A stretch of 64,000 nucleotides of DNA from Clostridiales bacterium. GTDB lineage: Bacteria > Bacillota > Clostridia > Christensenellales > Aristaeellaceae. Below, in pieces: positions 8,190-17,012 of the stretch; position 1 is the first letter of the stretch, and the number at the start of each line of letters is the position of its first letter. Below the pieces are notes generated by a model. It worked only from the letters and a program-made list of their open reading frames with translations. It was not told where the DNA came from and did not search any database. The translations under genes and the position numbers were made by a program. The DNA lies in contig JAAYIN010000037.1 of the NCBI GenBank assembly GCA_012523405.1, positions 1 through 64,000 on the forward strand, given 5' to 3'.

Positions 8190-9203
8190 TCATTTTGATG
8201 CTTTGTTTTCAAACCATATTTCATCTGTGATATCGATCTTGCTGTCCTTTTGAATGAGCTTCATGATGCGCTCATAGTCCTCATCCTTTGCCCATTCTGG
8301 GCGAAAGTTGTTGTCGGGTCTTGCACTGGAAGTCAGTACAGGCATGAGGCGAAGCGTCACTCCCTCATAACCCTCCTCGCCAAACGATAGCACCGCCTGC
8401 ATCACTACCGCATCAAAGGTGCGCATATCGTGCGTACCGCCAAAGACCAAATTGCCAAGGCTGTATATCACCACGCCGTTGCCGCGTCTTTGGATACCCT
8501 GCACGCAATGGGGATGCGTTCCAACAATGATATCCGCACCATTTTCTATCGCAAAGTCTGCCATCTTTTCCTGCCGTCTGTTGTGCTTGGGACTGTATTC
8601 CTCGCCCCAATGACACGAGTAAATAATCATATCACAGCCGGCATCCTTCAGCGTCTGCAAATCATCAAGCATCGGTTGCTTGTTCCCGCGCCACGTCGTC
8701 TCCCTGCTGCCGGCAAATCCGATTTTGATTCCGCTGTTTTCATAAATATAGCAGGTTCCATAGCCGCTGAAAAACACTGCGCCTGCCTCCAATGCCTCAC
8801 GCGTGCTCTGCTGTCCTGTCTTGCCAAAATCGATGTAGTGGTTGTTGGCAATGTTCACTTGCTCAATCCCAGCTGCTTTTAGAATATCTGTATATCCGGG
8901 ATCGCCCCTAAAGGTATATTGTTTGTCGCTCAGATGCCCTTTGCTATGCTCCTGCAATACCACCTCAAGGTTGATCAAACTCATATCATCGGTTTGAAAT
9001 GGCTGCTTAATCGCTTCAAAGCACCAGCCCACACCCTTCTCCCGAATCACAGTATCAAAGGTGTCGTCATTTTTCTTCCATTTTTCCCGCGTCCCAAGCA
9101 CGCAGTCTCCCCCAAGCGTGATAACAATCTCCGTTGCAAACGCCGCAGAAACCTCCATCATCATCAGAACAATGAGTATCAACGCGATCATTTTATGCTT
9201 CAT
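8190..9203 (-). CDS. CapA-family metallophosphatase-like secreted protein
   Basis: The 337-aa protein begins with a signal peptide (about 1-23, ending A-A-F-A) followed by the PGA_cap fold: L-G-G-D-C-V-L-G at residue 30, N-L-E-V near 77, N-N-H-Y-I-D-F-G, C-H-W-G-E-E-Y and G-T-H-P-H-C-V-Q-G. These are the metal-binding blocks of the calcineurin-like CapA family. In poly-gamma-glutamate operons CapA belongs to the polymer export complex, but no capB or capC is present, so the role here is unassigned. A second paralogue lies at 36304-37398. It stands alone, transcribed away from the MATE gene. Confidence 0.82.
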   Translation of the reverse strand: MKHKMIALILIVLMMMEVSAAFATEIVITLGGDCVLGTREKWKKNDDTFDTVIREKGVGWCFEAIKQPFQTDDMSLINLEVVLQEHSKGHLSDKQYTFRGDPGYTDILKAAGIEQVNIANNHYIDFGKTGQQSTREALEAGAVFFSGYGTCYIYENSGIKIGFAGSRETTWRGNKQPMLDDLQTLKDAGCDMIIYSCHWGEEYSPKHNRRQEKMADFAIENGADIIVGTHPHCVQGIQRRGNGVVIYSLGNLVFGGTHDMRTFDAVVMQAVLSFGEEGYEGVTLRLMPVLTSSARPDNNFRPEWAKDEDYERIMKLIQKDSKIDITDEIWFENKASK

Positions 9204-9433
9204 ATTTCATCCATCCTTATGTATCCATGTAAACAATATGACAATGAATAGCAGCAATAGGTTCAATTCGTTTTAGAAATAGATCATTGTTTACAAATTG
9301 GTCGATTAATTCCTGTGATTTAAGACGTGTCTTTCGCCATATGCCACATCAAAATCAAGGCATGGTAAATCATGTTTTTTATGACAATCAATACCGCATA
9401 AAACGGTTGTAAAACATATGAAATCCACTATTG

Positions 9434-9482
9434 CAAAACACTCAAAACCATCGTACACTGTACGTTGGTTTTGAGTGTTTTG
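9434..9482. repeat. 49-nt near-perfect palindrome in MATE gene leader
   Basis: Arms of 17 bp (9434-9450, CAAAACACTCAAAACCA, and 9466-9482) are exact complements. Between them CGTACA-C-TGTACG forms a second perfect palindrome, and a single T-T pair is the only mismatch in 49 nt. It lies 3 nt before the GGGAGG ribosome site of the MATE gene. There is no U-tract, so it is not a plain terminator. It could be an operator for a dimeric regulator or an RNA hairpin controlling translation. Confidence 0.8.
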
Positions 9483-9500
9483 GCAAGGGAGGCTTCCATC

Positions 9501-10853
9501 ATGGGCAAGACATCCACACGCGACATGACAGTCGGTTCACCATTTCGATTGATCACAGGTTTTTTCTTTCCATTGCTCTTCGGCCTACTGTTTCAGCAAT
9601 TTTATAACATGGTTGACACCATCGTCGTTGGCAAGTTTTTGGGCGTACAGGCATTGGCAGGCGTAGGATCAACCGGTTCGCTCACTTTCCTTGTGCTCGG
9701 ATTTTCTGTCGGCGTTTGCAACGGATTCGTCATTCCCGTTGCACAAAAATTTGGCGAGCATGACTACCGCGGACTAAAGCAATATGCCGTTAACGCGATC
9801 ATGCTGTCAGTCATCGTTTCTACCGTGCTTACCATCATCGTATGCCTGCTTTGCCGTGACTTCCTACTATGGATGAACACACCGTCAGATATTTTCGATT
9901 ACGCTTACGACTACCTTTTCATTGTCTTTCTGGGGATTCCCGTTATCTTTATTTACAATGTGCTCTTTGGCATTATCAGATCCCTTGGCGACTCGCGCTC
10001 CCCCGTTATGTACTTGGTCTTTTGCTCCATCCTCAACGTTGTGCTTGACCTACTCTTTGTTGTCACATTTAAAATGGGCGTTAGCGGCGCTGCATGGGCC
10101 ACCGTCATCTCTCAAGGCGCGTCCTCTTTGCTCTGTATCAACTACATTCGTCACTGCGATTTACTCATACTGCAAAAAGAAGACTGGCATTTTAACAAGG
10201 CCTGCGTGAAGCATTTGCTTTCGATGGGGCTGCCTACAGGTCTTCAGTATTCAATCACTGCCCTTGGCTCGATCATATTGCAGACCGCCGTCAATTCGCT
10301 CGGTTCTGTCTTTGTCGCCTCTGTTGCTACAGGCGCTAAGGTCAGTCAGCTTTTCTGCTGTCCGTTTGATGCGATGGGCAGCACCATGGCCACCTATGGC
10401 GGGCAGAATATCGGCGCTAAAAAACTAGACCGCATCGGACAAGGGCTTAAAACCTGCTGCATCATGGGTACGATCTATGCAGTACTCGCCTTTTTGCTGC
10501 TCTATTTCTTTGGCGGGTATTTTACTCAGCTATTTGTTGATGCCTCAGAAACCCTTGTGCATCAAAACGCGCACCAGTTTCTCATCGTCAACTCCGCTTT
10601 CTACATCCCCCTCGCCTTTGTCAACATCGTACGCTTCTTGATTCAAGGGCTTGGTTTTTCAAAGCAGGCTGTATTTGCGGGCGTATGCGAAATGGTCGCA
10701 CGCACAGTCGTTGGCTTCGCCCTTGTGCCGATCTTTGGCTATAGCGCCGTATGCTTCGCGAATCCTGTCGCATGGATCGCTGCCGATCTGTTCCTATTCC
10801 CTGCTTATGCTTACGTAATCAAACGCCTGCGCCATCAATTAGCGCAGGCTTAA
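9501..10853 (+). CDS. MATE-family multidrug/Na+ antiporter
   Basis: The 450-aa inner-membrane exporter has about twelve hydrophobic segments in two similar halves, as in DinF/NorM-type MATE proteins. N-terminal features are G-S-P-F-R-L-I and F-F-P-L-L-F-G-L-L-F-Q-Q-F-Y-N-M-V-D-T-I-V-V-G-K-F. The start at 9501 has GGGAGG 8 nt upstream. An in-frame start at 9465 would lie inside the palindrome and is unlikely. It is a single-gene unit. The substrate is unknown. The long palindrome just upstream suggests its expression is controlled. Confidence 0.9.
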   Translation: MGKTSTRDMTVGSPFRLITGFFFPLLFGLLFQQFYNMVDTIVVGKFLGVQALAGVGSTGSLTFLVLGFSVGVCNGFVIPVAQKFGEHDYRGLKQYAVNAIMLSVIVSTVLTIIVCLLCRDFLLWMNTPSDIFDYAYDYLFIVFLGIPVIFIYNVLFGIIRSLGDSRSPVMYLVFCSILNVVLDLLFVVTFKMGVSGAAWATVISQGASSLLCINYIRHCDLLILQKEDWHFNKACVKHLLSMGLPTGLQYSITALGSIILQTAVNSLGSVFVASVATGAKVSQLFCCPFDAMGSTMATYGGQNIGAKKLDRIGQGLKTCCIMGTIYAVLAFLLLYFFGGYFTQLFVDASETLVHQNAHQFLIVNSAFYIPLAFVNIVRFLIQGLGFSKQAVFAGVCEMVARTVVGFALVPIFGYSAVCFANPVAWIAADLFLFPAYAYVIKRLRHQLAQA

Positions 10854-10867
10854 TATCCAAACCTATT

Positions 10868-12232
10868 CTATTGTTTAGCAAATCCATATTCAAATAGCTT
10901 GCTTAAATCCTGCCATCCGCGATTGCGCCCTTGAGCGCCAAACAATACCGCAACGAGCGTTTTTCCGTCACGCTGCGCTGCACCTACATAACAAAATCCT
11001 GCTGCGGATGTATATCCGCTCTTAATCCCCGCTGCGCCGTAAATATAGTACTGCGAGGCGGGGTTAAATATTTCACTTTGATTGACAACTTGAAGCGGTC
11101 CGCGAAGGCTGGTCTGAGGCATCGTATAGCTCAGGCTTGTAACAATCTCGCAAAAAGTCGGATCAGTCAGTCCTGCTCTAGCGACCATGGCTAGGTCTTT
11201 TGCTGTTGTATAATGCGACGCATCATGGTAACCGTGCGGATTGACGAAGCTGGAGTTACTCATGCCAAGCTCTGCTGCTTTTTGATTCATCCTTGCTACA
11301 AATGCATCCACGCTTCCCGCGTCAATCTCCGCTACGGCATTGGCTGCATCGTTTCCCGAGCGAATCATCAGTCCATGGAGAAGGTTTCGCATCGACATTT
11401 CCTCGCCCGGGTATACAGGCACCACAGAGCTGTCCTTGGGAATATCGGCTGCCGACTCAGGGATGGTAATCACCTCGTCAATATTGCCATATTCTAGCGC
11501 CACAAGGAGCGTTAATATCTTCGTTGTGCTTGCTGGATACGAAATCGTATCCGCGTTATACTCGAACAAAATCTCGCCGCTGGGGGCATCAATGACAATG
11601 GCAGATTTCGCATAAAGATACTCCTGCGTCAGCGAAAGCGGAGATGAGGTGTCAAAATAAATAGGTGCAACAAAATTATATGCCGACAGATCGGAGGCTA
11701 GGAGAGCCTGCAACTTTGGCGATGCAATGCCATCCGTGGATATGTCGGTTGCGCCGAGTGAAATCATCTTGTTCTGAAACTGCATAACGGCATTCACGGT
11801 CTTCTGTCCGTATGCGCCGTCAGCAGAGTCATCCAGCATTTTCAGGTCGATCAAGCGTCCTTGGAGCAAACTCACCTTTGCCCCTTTGCTGCCTTGGCAA
11901 AGCGTCCTTAGGGTATCTTCTGCATTCGGATCAAAGATCAGCGCCAGCGTTTCCGCATCACCGTCGCCTGTTTCGTTCACCTGATGTCCCGCCAAAGCAA
12001 GGAGCCGCTGCGCTTCCATGACAGCGGCTGTTGTTTGCTTGCCATAGATGCCGTCAGCCGCAGAGCCTGTCAGCTCCAGCTTTTGCAGCCTCTGCTGAAG
12101 CTGCACGACAGCATCGCCCGTATCTCCTGCTTTCAGTGCAGTCATCTCTGCTTGGCTGCTTGCAGCAGCCACATTCATCATCATTAAAAATACCAAAGTG
12201 AATACAATCAAAACTGACCATAGCCGTTTCAT
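10868..12232 (-). CDS. D-alanyl-D-alanine carboxypeptidase with two peptidoglycan-binding domains
   Basis: This secreted S11-family DD-carboxypeptidase (454 aa) trims peptidoglycan stem peptides. Signal peptide is 1-24. Two PG_binding_1 repeats follow at about 33-95 and 112-178 (each with A-V-x-x-L-Q/L-L-Q-G-R-L and D-G-x-Y-G-x-K-T). The catalytic domain runs from about 200, with Ser235-x-x-Lys238, Ser292-Gly293-Asn294 and Lys404-Ser-Gly. All three active-site motifs are intact. The N-terminal location of binding domains differs from vegetative DacA. A spore-cortex role (DacF-like) is possible given the adjacent sporulation genes, but that is inference. Confidence 0.9.
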   Translation of the reverse strand: MKRLWSVLIVFTLVFLMMMNVAAASSQAEMTALKAGDTGDAVVQLQQRLQKLELTGSAADGIYGKQTTAAVMEAQRLLALAGHQVNETGDGDAETLALIFDPNAEDTLRTLCQGSKGAKVSLLQGRLIDLKMLDDSADGAYGQKTVNAVMQFQNKMISLGATDISTDGIASPKLQALLASDLSAYNFVAPIYFDTSSPLSLTQEYLYAKSAIVIDAPSGEILFEYNADTISYPASTTKILTLLVALEYGNIDEVITIPESAADIPKDSSVVPVYPGEEMSMRNLLHGLMIRSGNDAANAVAEIDAGSVDAFVARMNQKAAELGMSNSSFVNPHGYHDASHYTTAKDLAMVARAGLTDPTFCEIVTSLSYTMPQTSLRGPLQVVNQSEIFNPASQYYIYGAAGIKSGYTSAAGFCYVGAAQRDGKTLVAVLFGAQGRNRGWQDLSKLFEYGFAKQ

Positions 12233-12395
12233 ATAAGGGGTAGCTCCTTTCAGCGATGTATCTGTTGTTCTTTACATAAAACGATGAAGTTCCTCGTTTT
12301 GTTGCATTTAAGGGATTTTTCGGTAATTTAAGCCATTTACAAGCGTGGTCATTTGTTTGCATCCTCTCGCATACCATCACTTTGGAGGGATGCAT

Positions 12396-13517
12396 ATGAA
12401 ACGAAATTACCCGCCTGTTTGGCTATCCGCATTGATTCTTGCCATATTGCTCCTTTGGAGAATTCTTGGTGCACCGATCACATCTCAGCAGTTTTCTGAC
12501 CTTGATACGCCATTTTGGCAAGCGAGGATACTGCTTCCTTCGCGTATCAATCGTGTGCTCATTCTTTGGATGCCCGCAACCATCCAAGAGCCGACTCCGC
12601 AAACCCTCATGGATGAAAGCATGGATGCAGACGACCGCGAGCTTGCACGCTTCACCGACATCACTGATGATCAGGCCACTTTGATGGTCTATTTGGCGCA
12701 GGAAAGCAAGCTGGTAGAAATGACGCTGGAGGGCTATGTATGCGGCGTGTTAGCCGCTGAAATGCCCGCCGCCTATCACCAGGATGCCCTCAAGGCGCAG
12801 GCAGTTGCCGCGCGCACCCGCGCAATCTATCAATTGCAAAGCGGTGGATGCTCCGAGCATGAAGGGGCTGATATCTGCACAAACAGCAGCCATTGCCAAG
12901 GGTATGCGACATTGACCGAATGCCATAGCATGTGGGGCAACGAATATGAGATGTACAAAGAGCGCGTAACATCGGCTGTAAGTGCAACGGTGGACGAGCT
13001 GCTCACATACAATGACCAGCTCATCATGGTCATGTACCATGCGATGAGCGGCGGCACAACTGAAGCGGCGCAGACGGTTTTTTCAAGCAGCGTTCCCTAT
13101 CTTGTCAGCGTGAGCAGTTCAGGCGAGGAAAGCGCGCGAGGCTTTTACACAGACAGCACATTCACTTTTGGCGAAGCCGCCGAGCTGCTTGCAAAGCAAT
13201 TCCCAACCTTCGGCATCACTGCCGATACCGTCCAGCAATCCTTGCTCATAGGCGAATATACACCTACTGGACGAATTCGAAATATGCTGCTGGGCGGTCA
13301 CGAAATTCTCGCTACCGATTTTCGCAAAGCGCTTGGTCTCAGAAGCACATGGTTTTCGCTTTCCACCGATTCCGCCTCCATCACATTTCATCAGCGCGGC
13401 TACGGTCATGGCGTAGGCATGAGCCAAGTTGGCGCAAACATCATGGCGGCAAACGGCTCGACCTACCGCGAAATCCTTGCTCATTATTACTCGGGCACGG
13501 TGATTGAAAAACAATAA
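12396..13517 (+). CDS. spoIID: Stage II sporulation protein D (SpoIID, lytic transglycosylase)
   Basis: The 373-aa protein has an N-terminal membrane helix (about 8-25) and a SpoIID/LytB domain with L-E-x-Y-V-x-G-V-L-A-A-E-M-P-A, A-L-K-A-Q-A-V-A-A-R-T, C-x-x-Y and the C-terminal G-R-G/ H-G-V-G-M-S-Q-x-G-A signature. SpoIID cleaves glycan strands during engulfment together with SpoIIP and SpoIIM. GGAGGG lies 6 nt before ATG 12396. An ATG at 12390 is too close to it. It is followed by spoIIQ, as in other Clostridia. A possible sigma-E site lies immediately upstream but is weak. Confidence 0.92.
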   Translation: MKRNYPPVWLSALILAILLLWRILGAPITSQQFSDLDTPFWQARILLPSRINRVLILWMPATIQEPTPQTLMDESMDADDRELARFTDITDDQATLMVYLAQESKLVEMTLEGYVCGVLAAEMPAAYHQDALKAQAVAARTRAIYQLQSGGCSEHEGADICTNSSHCQGYATLTECHSMWGNEYEMYKERVTSAVSATVDELLTYNDQLIMVMYHAMSGGTTEAAQTVFSSSVPYLVSVSSSGEESARGFYTDSTFTFGEAAELLAKQFPTFGITADTVQQSLLIGEYTPTGRIRNMLLGGHEILATDFRKALGLRSTWFSLSTDSASITFHQRGYGHGVGMSQVGANIMAANGSTYREILAHYYSGTVIEKQ

Positions 13518-13574
13518 GTCAATTGCTGTATACGAAAGCGCTCCTCTGGCAATCCTAACGCTGGAGGGATGCCT

Positions 13575-14297
13575 ATGCAAAATAGTAAAGTCTGGCAAGG
13601 GGTTAAGAAGGTATATGCTCAATATGACCGCTTGATGGAGAAACAGGGTTTTTATATTGTCCTAGCAATCTGTGTACTCGTCATCGTGATCAGCGCTTTT
13701 TACACATTTAAACTGCGCGATGATATCGATGATCTGCCCAGTGCCGCACCAACCCGAGACACGCAGAGTGTTGCTGGTATGGAAGGCAATCAAACGCTAT
13801 CGGAGGCTCAAGCACTCATCAAAAGCCAAGGCGCTGGTCAGCCGCTGAGCGTGCCGACCCAGTCCGCATTCGTGTTAACGCAGCCTGTGAACGGTTTTAC
13901 CGGACGCACATTTAGTGATACCCAACCACAGTACTTTGCCCAAATCACCGCTTGGCAAATTCATTTGGGCATAGATTTGGAATCCGACTATGGCGCGATT
14001 GTCGCCGCATGTGCGAGCGGAACGGTACGCAGCGTACTGACCGATAACGAAAAGGGCTTGTCCATCCAAATCGACCACGGCAATGGATATAAGAGCTTAT
14101 ACTGCGGCTTGAGCGACGCGAGCTATGTCAAGGCGGGCGATCCTGTGATGCAGGGACAAACCATTGGGCATGTGGGCAATGGCGTCCTCGCAGAAAGCGA
14201 TGCAGCGCCTCATTTGCATTTCGAAATTTGGAGAAATGATAAGCCCGTCGATCCGCTTTCCGTTTTTTTAGGCATTGACACAAGCAATACAATGTGA
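13575..14297 (+). CDS. spoIIQ: SpoIIQ-like M23 (LytM) peptidase, forespore side of engulfment channel
   Basis: The 240-aa protein has one N-terminal membrane helix (about 25-46), a linker rich in Ser/Gln, and a LytM domain from about 95. The zinc ligands H130-x3-D134 and H213-x-H215 are all present. Bacillus subtilis SpoIIQ lacks one ligand, whereas clostridial forms keep a complete site. It follows spoIID by 57 nt, and its leader repeats the GGAGGGATGC-x-TATG context seen at spoIID. The likely role is to bridge to SpoIIIAH between forespore and mother cell. Assignment to SpoIIQ rather than a general M23 protein rests on this context. Confidence 0.85.
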   Translation: MQNSKVWQGVKKVYAQYDRLMEKQGFYIVLAICVLVIVISAFYTFKLRDDIDDLPSAAPTRDTQSVAGMEGNQTLSEAQALIKSQGAGQPLSVPTQSAFVLTQPVNGFTGRTFSDTQPQYFAQITAWQIHLGIDLESDYGAIVAACASGTVRSVLTDNEKGLSIQIDHGNGYKSLYCGLSDASYVKAGDPVMQGQTIGHVGNGVLAESDAAPHLHFEIWRNDKPVDPLSVFLGIDTSNTM

Positions 14298-14320
14298 TAC
14301 ATTTCAATACGTTGTAATAC
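14287..14320 (+). promoter_or_regulatory. 20-bp-period direct repeats at glmS promoter
   Basis: Two 14-nt boxes, ATACAATGTGATAC (14287-14300) and ATACGTTGTAATAC (14307-14320), are spaced one 20-bp period apart, and a TATAAT at 14323-14328 follows directly. They overlap the spoIIQ stop codon. The arrangement suggests a pair of regulator sites on the glmS promoter, but no consensus that I know fits exactly. Confidence 0.4.
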
Positions 14321-14344
14321 AATATAATTATAGGAGGCAGCTCT

Positions 14345-16180
14345 ATGTGCGGAATCGTTGGATATATAGGGAAAAATCAAACATCACCCATCTTAATGGA
14401 TGGCTTGGCACGGCTTTCCTACCGCGGCTATGATAGCGCAGGTGTAGCCATCATTGATGACAAAGGAAAAATCAATGTCAGGAAAGCAAAGGGCAGGCTG
14501 GAAAACCTAGAAGCCCTGCTATCAGAGCAACCGCTCTACGGTCATATCGGCATTGGGCATACCCGCTGGGCAACGCATGGCGAACCTAGCGATTTAAATG
14601 CGCATCCCCATACCGATGTCAAGGGCGGCATCGCTGTCGTGCACAACGGCATCATTGAAAACCATGAATCGCTCCGCCGTCATTTGATCAGTACAGGTGC
14701 TATTTTTGTGAGCCAAACAGACACGGAAGTCATCGCTCATCTGCTCAATCACCTCTACGACGGAGACATGAAGCGTGCGCTGATTCGTGCGATGGGCATG
14801 ATCGAGGGAAGCTACGCGCTTGGCATCGTCTGCGATCAAGAGCCCGATGTCCTTTATTGCGCGCGGCACGATAGTCCGCTTGTCATCGGCTCCAAGAATG
14901 GCGAGGGTTTTATCGCATCTGATATCCCCGCATTGCTCAGCCACACACGCGACGTAATCTTCCTGCAAGACAAGGAAATCGGCGTGTTAGATCAGCACGG
15001 CATTAGCATCTTTGATGCCTATGGCAAGAGCAAGGAACACGCTATTTTTCACGTAGATTGGGATTTATCCAGCGCAGAGAAGGGCGGCTATGCGCATTAT
15101 ATGCTCAAGGAAATCCACGAGCAGCCTGTTGCATTGCAAAGAACATTTACCCCTCGCTTTTTAGAAAATCCTCATGACTACCATTGGCTGCCGCTCACGC
15201 ATGACGAAATCAAAGGTCTGCGCAAGATCAGCATTGTTGCATGCGGCACCGCCTACCACGCAGGCATGATTGGCAAGTACGCGATCGAGCGCATTGCGAG
15301 AATCCCGGTGGAGGCTGATATCGCCAGCGAATATCGCTACCGAGCACCCATCATTGGCGAGGATGAGCTGTTTATCGCCGTATCGCAAAGCGGCGAAACC
15401 GCCGATACGCTTGCAGCGCTCAGGGAAGCCAAGCGGCGCGGCGCACGCGTAATCGCCCTTTGTAATGTTGTAGGCTCTACCATCACGCGCGAGGTTGGCG
15501 ATGAGAACACGCTATACACCTACGCAGGACCTGAAATCGCAGTAGCGAGCACCAAGGCCTATACAACGCAGGCCGAAATGATGCTCATGCTCGCCATTGC
15601 ATTTGCAGAAATCAGGGGAGAGCTGCCAAAAGAAAAAACCACTGCATTGATTGAAGAACTAAGCCAATTGCCCAAAAAAGCAGAAATTGCGCTTCGCAGT
15701 GAATCAAAGCTGCAAAAATTCGCCAATACCGCAGCGCAAAAAAAGCATGTGTTCTTTATTGGGCGCGGCCTTGATTATGCGCTCTCCATGGAGGCCGCGC
15801 TCAAGCTCAAGGAAGTCAGCTATATATTCAGCGAAGCCTACGCAGCGGGCGAACTAAAACACGGCCCCATTGCGCTATTGCAGGAAGGGCGTCTAGTCGT
15901 AGCAACGCTCACCCAGCCTGAGCTGGTTGATAAAATGCTCAGCAACCTGCGTGAGGTATCCGCGCGCGGTGCACGCATACTGGTTGTGTGCAGCGAGAGC
16001 CTTGTCAGAAAAGTACAGGATCAGGTGGATGAGGTCATCATTATTCCCGATACCCATCCCCTCTTTGCTCCTTTGCTAGCCGTGATCCCTTTGCAGTTAT
16101 TTGCATACTGTATGGCAGTAGAGCGGGGCTGCGATGTGGATAAACCGCGCAACCTAGCAAAGAGCGTTACCGTGGAGTAA
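14345..16180 (+). CDS. glmS: Glutamine-fructose-6-phosphate aminotransferase (isomerizing)
   Basis: GlmS makes glucosamine-6-phosphate from fructose-6-phosphate and glutamine, the first step to UDP-GlcNAc. The 611-aa protein has the N-terminal nucleophile Cys2 (MCGIVGYIG), the glutaminase motifs T-R-W-A-T-H-G and H-N-G-I-I-E-N (about residues 75-105), and two SIS sugar-isomerase domains (about 285-420 and 455-595). It ends with the conserved D-K-P-R-N-L-A-K-S-V-T-V-E. AGGAGG precedes the ATG. Only 47 nt separate it from spoIIQ, too little for the glmS ribozyme of many Firmicutes. Confidence 0.97.
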   Translation: MCGIVGYIGKNQTSPILMDGLARLSYRGYDSAGVAIIDDKGKINVRKAKGRLENLEALLSEQPLYGHIGIGHTRWATHGEPSDLNAHPHTDVKGGIAVVHNGIIENHESLRRHLISTGAIFVSQTDTEVIAHLLNHLYDGDMKRALIRAMGMIEGSYALGIVCDQEPDVLYCARHDSPLVIGSKNGEGFIASDIPALLSHTRDVIFLQDKEIGVLDQHGISIFDAYGKSKEHAIFHVDWDLSSAEKGGYAHYMLKEIHEQPVALQRTFTPRFLENPHDYHWLPLTHDEIKGLRKISIVACGTAYHAGMIGKYAIERIARIPVEADIASEYRYRAPIIGEDELFIAVSQSGETADTLAALREAKRRGARVIALCNVVGSTITREVGDENTLYTYAGPEIAVASTKAYTTQAEMMLMLAIAFAEIRGELPKEKTTALIEELSQLPKKAEIALRSESKLQKFANTAAQKKHVFFIGRGLDYALSMEAALKLKEVSYIFSEAYAAGELKHGPIALLQEGRLVVATLTQPELVDKMLSNLREVSARGARILVVCSESLVRKVQDQVDEVIIIPDTHPLFAPLLAVIPLQLFAYCMAVERGCDVDKPRNLAKSVTVE

Positions 16181-16208
16181 CCTGCAATGATTTACATATT
16201 GGAACAAT

Positions 16209-16254
16209 AAAAGAAGGATTCAGATCAACCCATATGATCTGAATCCTTCTTTTT
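16209..16254. terminator. Bidirectional intrinsic terminator between glmS and rpsU
   Basis: A perfect stem (AAAAGAAGGATTCAGATCA at 16209-16227 with its complement at 16235-16253) surrounds a 7-nt loop and ends in T5. A-rich DNA on the left side lets it work on both strands. Confidence 0.88.
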
Positions 16255-16259
16255 CATAG

Positions 16260-16291
16260 AAAAAACCCATTTCGACAAATATCGAAATGGG
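16260..16291 (-). terminator. Intrinsic terminator of rpsU / heat-shock operon
   Basis: CCCATTTCGA and TCGAAATGGG pair perfectly around a 6-nt loop. On the minus strand the stem is followed by TTTTTT. It lies 18 nt after the rpsU stop. Confidence 0.88.
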
Positions 16292-16309
16292 AATCTGACT
16301 GCTTATGAA

Positions 16310-16483
16310 TCAGTACTTGCGCTTGCGTGCAGCCTCAGCTTTCTTCTTGCGTTTCACGCTGGGCTTCTCATAATGCTCGCGCTTGCGAGCCTCTGCCAAA
16401 ACACCTGTGCGAGCACATTGACGTTTGAACCGCTTAAGAGCGCTTTCCAGGGATTCGTTTTCGCGGATGCGTACCTCGGACAC
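16310..16483 (-). CDS. rpsU: 30S ribosomal protein S21
   Basis: The 57-aa basic protein starts [19 protein letters not shown] and ends [13 protein letters not shown], the typical bS21 sequence and length. Translation begins at a GTG (16483) with GGGGAGG 6-7 nt upstream, so ATG-only gene finding would miss it. S21 joins the small subunit near the anti-Shine-Dalgarno region. It is the last gene of the block running from hrcA, about 140 nt after hinT. Confidence 0.95.
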   Translation of the reverse strand: MSEVRIRENESLESALKRFKRQCARTGVLAEARKREHYEKPSVKRKKKAEAARKRKY

Positions 16484-16623
16484 TGTTATCCCTCCCCTCG
16501 CTCATTTCGCTTACATTCTGTTCAACCAAACATTGATTTACAGCGTAAGCGATCGTAGCTATATTATAACGCTTAACTTCAATGCCGTCAACTATGAATT
16601 TTGATTTTATCGAATATTTATGC

Positions 16624-16968
16624 TTATGCCATTCGCTCGATGAGTTGCGCGCCGCCCATGACATGGTAGTGCATATGGTGCACGGTTTGACGTGCATCCT
16701 CACCACAATTGTTGACAATTCGATAACCGCTTTGCGTAATTCCCAGCAATTCGGCAACTTTTGCGCAGGTACGCAAGCATGCCGCGAGCTCTGCGTCGCT
16801 TAATTCTTGGTGCTGCGCAACGCTTGAGATATGCGTTTTAGAGATCACAAGCGCATGCACGGGTGCTTGCGGACTGATATCATGAAATGCATAGGTATAC
16901 TCATCTTCATATATTTTCTTGGAAGGTATTTCTCCTGCGATGATCTTGCAAAACAAACAATCCTGCAT
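16624..16968 (-). CDS. HIT-family nucleotide hydrolase (HinT-like)
   Basis: The 114-aa histidine-triad protein has C-L-F-C-K-I-I-A-G-E-I-P at the N-terminus and the triad H-H-M-H-Y-H-V (about residues 97-104). HinT-type enzymes hydrolyse adenosine phosphoramidates and aminoacyl-adenylates. It sits between mtaB and rpsU, a common Clostridia order. Confidence 0.93.
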   Translation of the reverse strand: MQDCLFCKIIAGEIPSKKIYEDEYTYAFHDISPQAPVHALVISKTHISSVAQHQELSDAELAACLRTCAKVAELLGITQSGYRIVNNCGEDARQTVHHMHYHVMGGAQLIERMA

Positions 16969-17012
16969 GATACATCCCTCGCTTTCTGCTATGTATACAG
17001 TTGATTTAGTAG

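Noticed and set aside
12349-12377. Possible sigma-E promoter for spoIID (TCATTTG-N14-CATACCAT)
   Set aside because: The predicted start would fall on the ribosome binding site itself (12384), leaving no leader; kept only as a weak possibility.
14298-14344. glmS ribozyme
   Set aside because: Only 47 nt separate spoIIQ and glmS, too short for the ribozyme fold.
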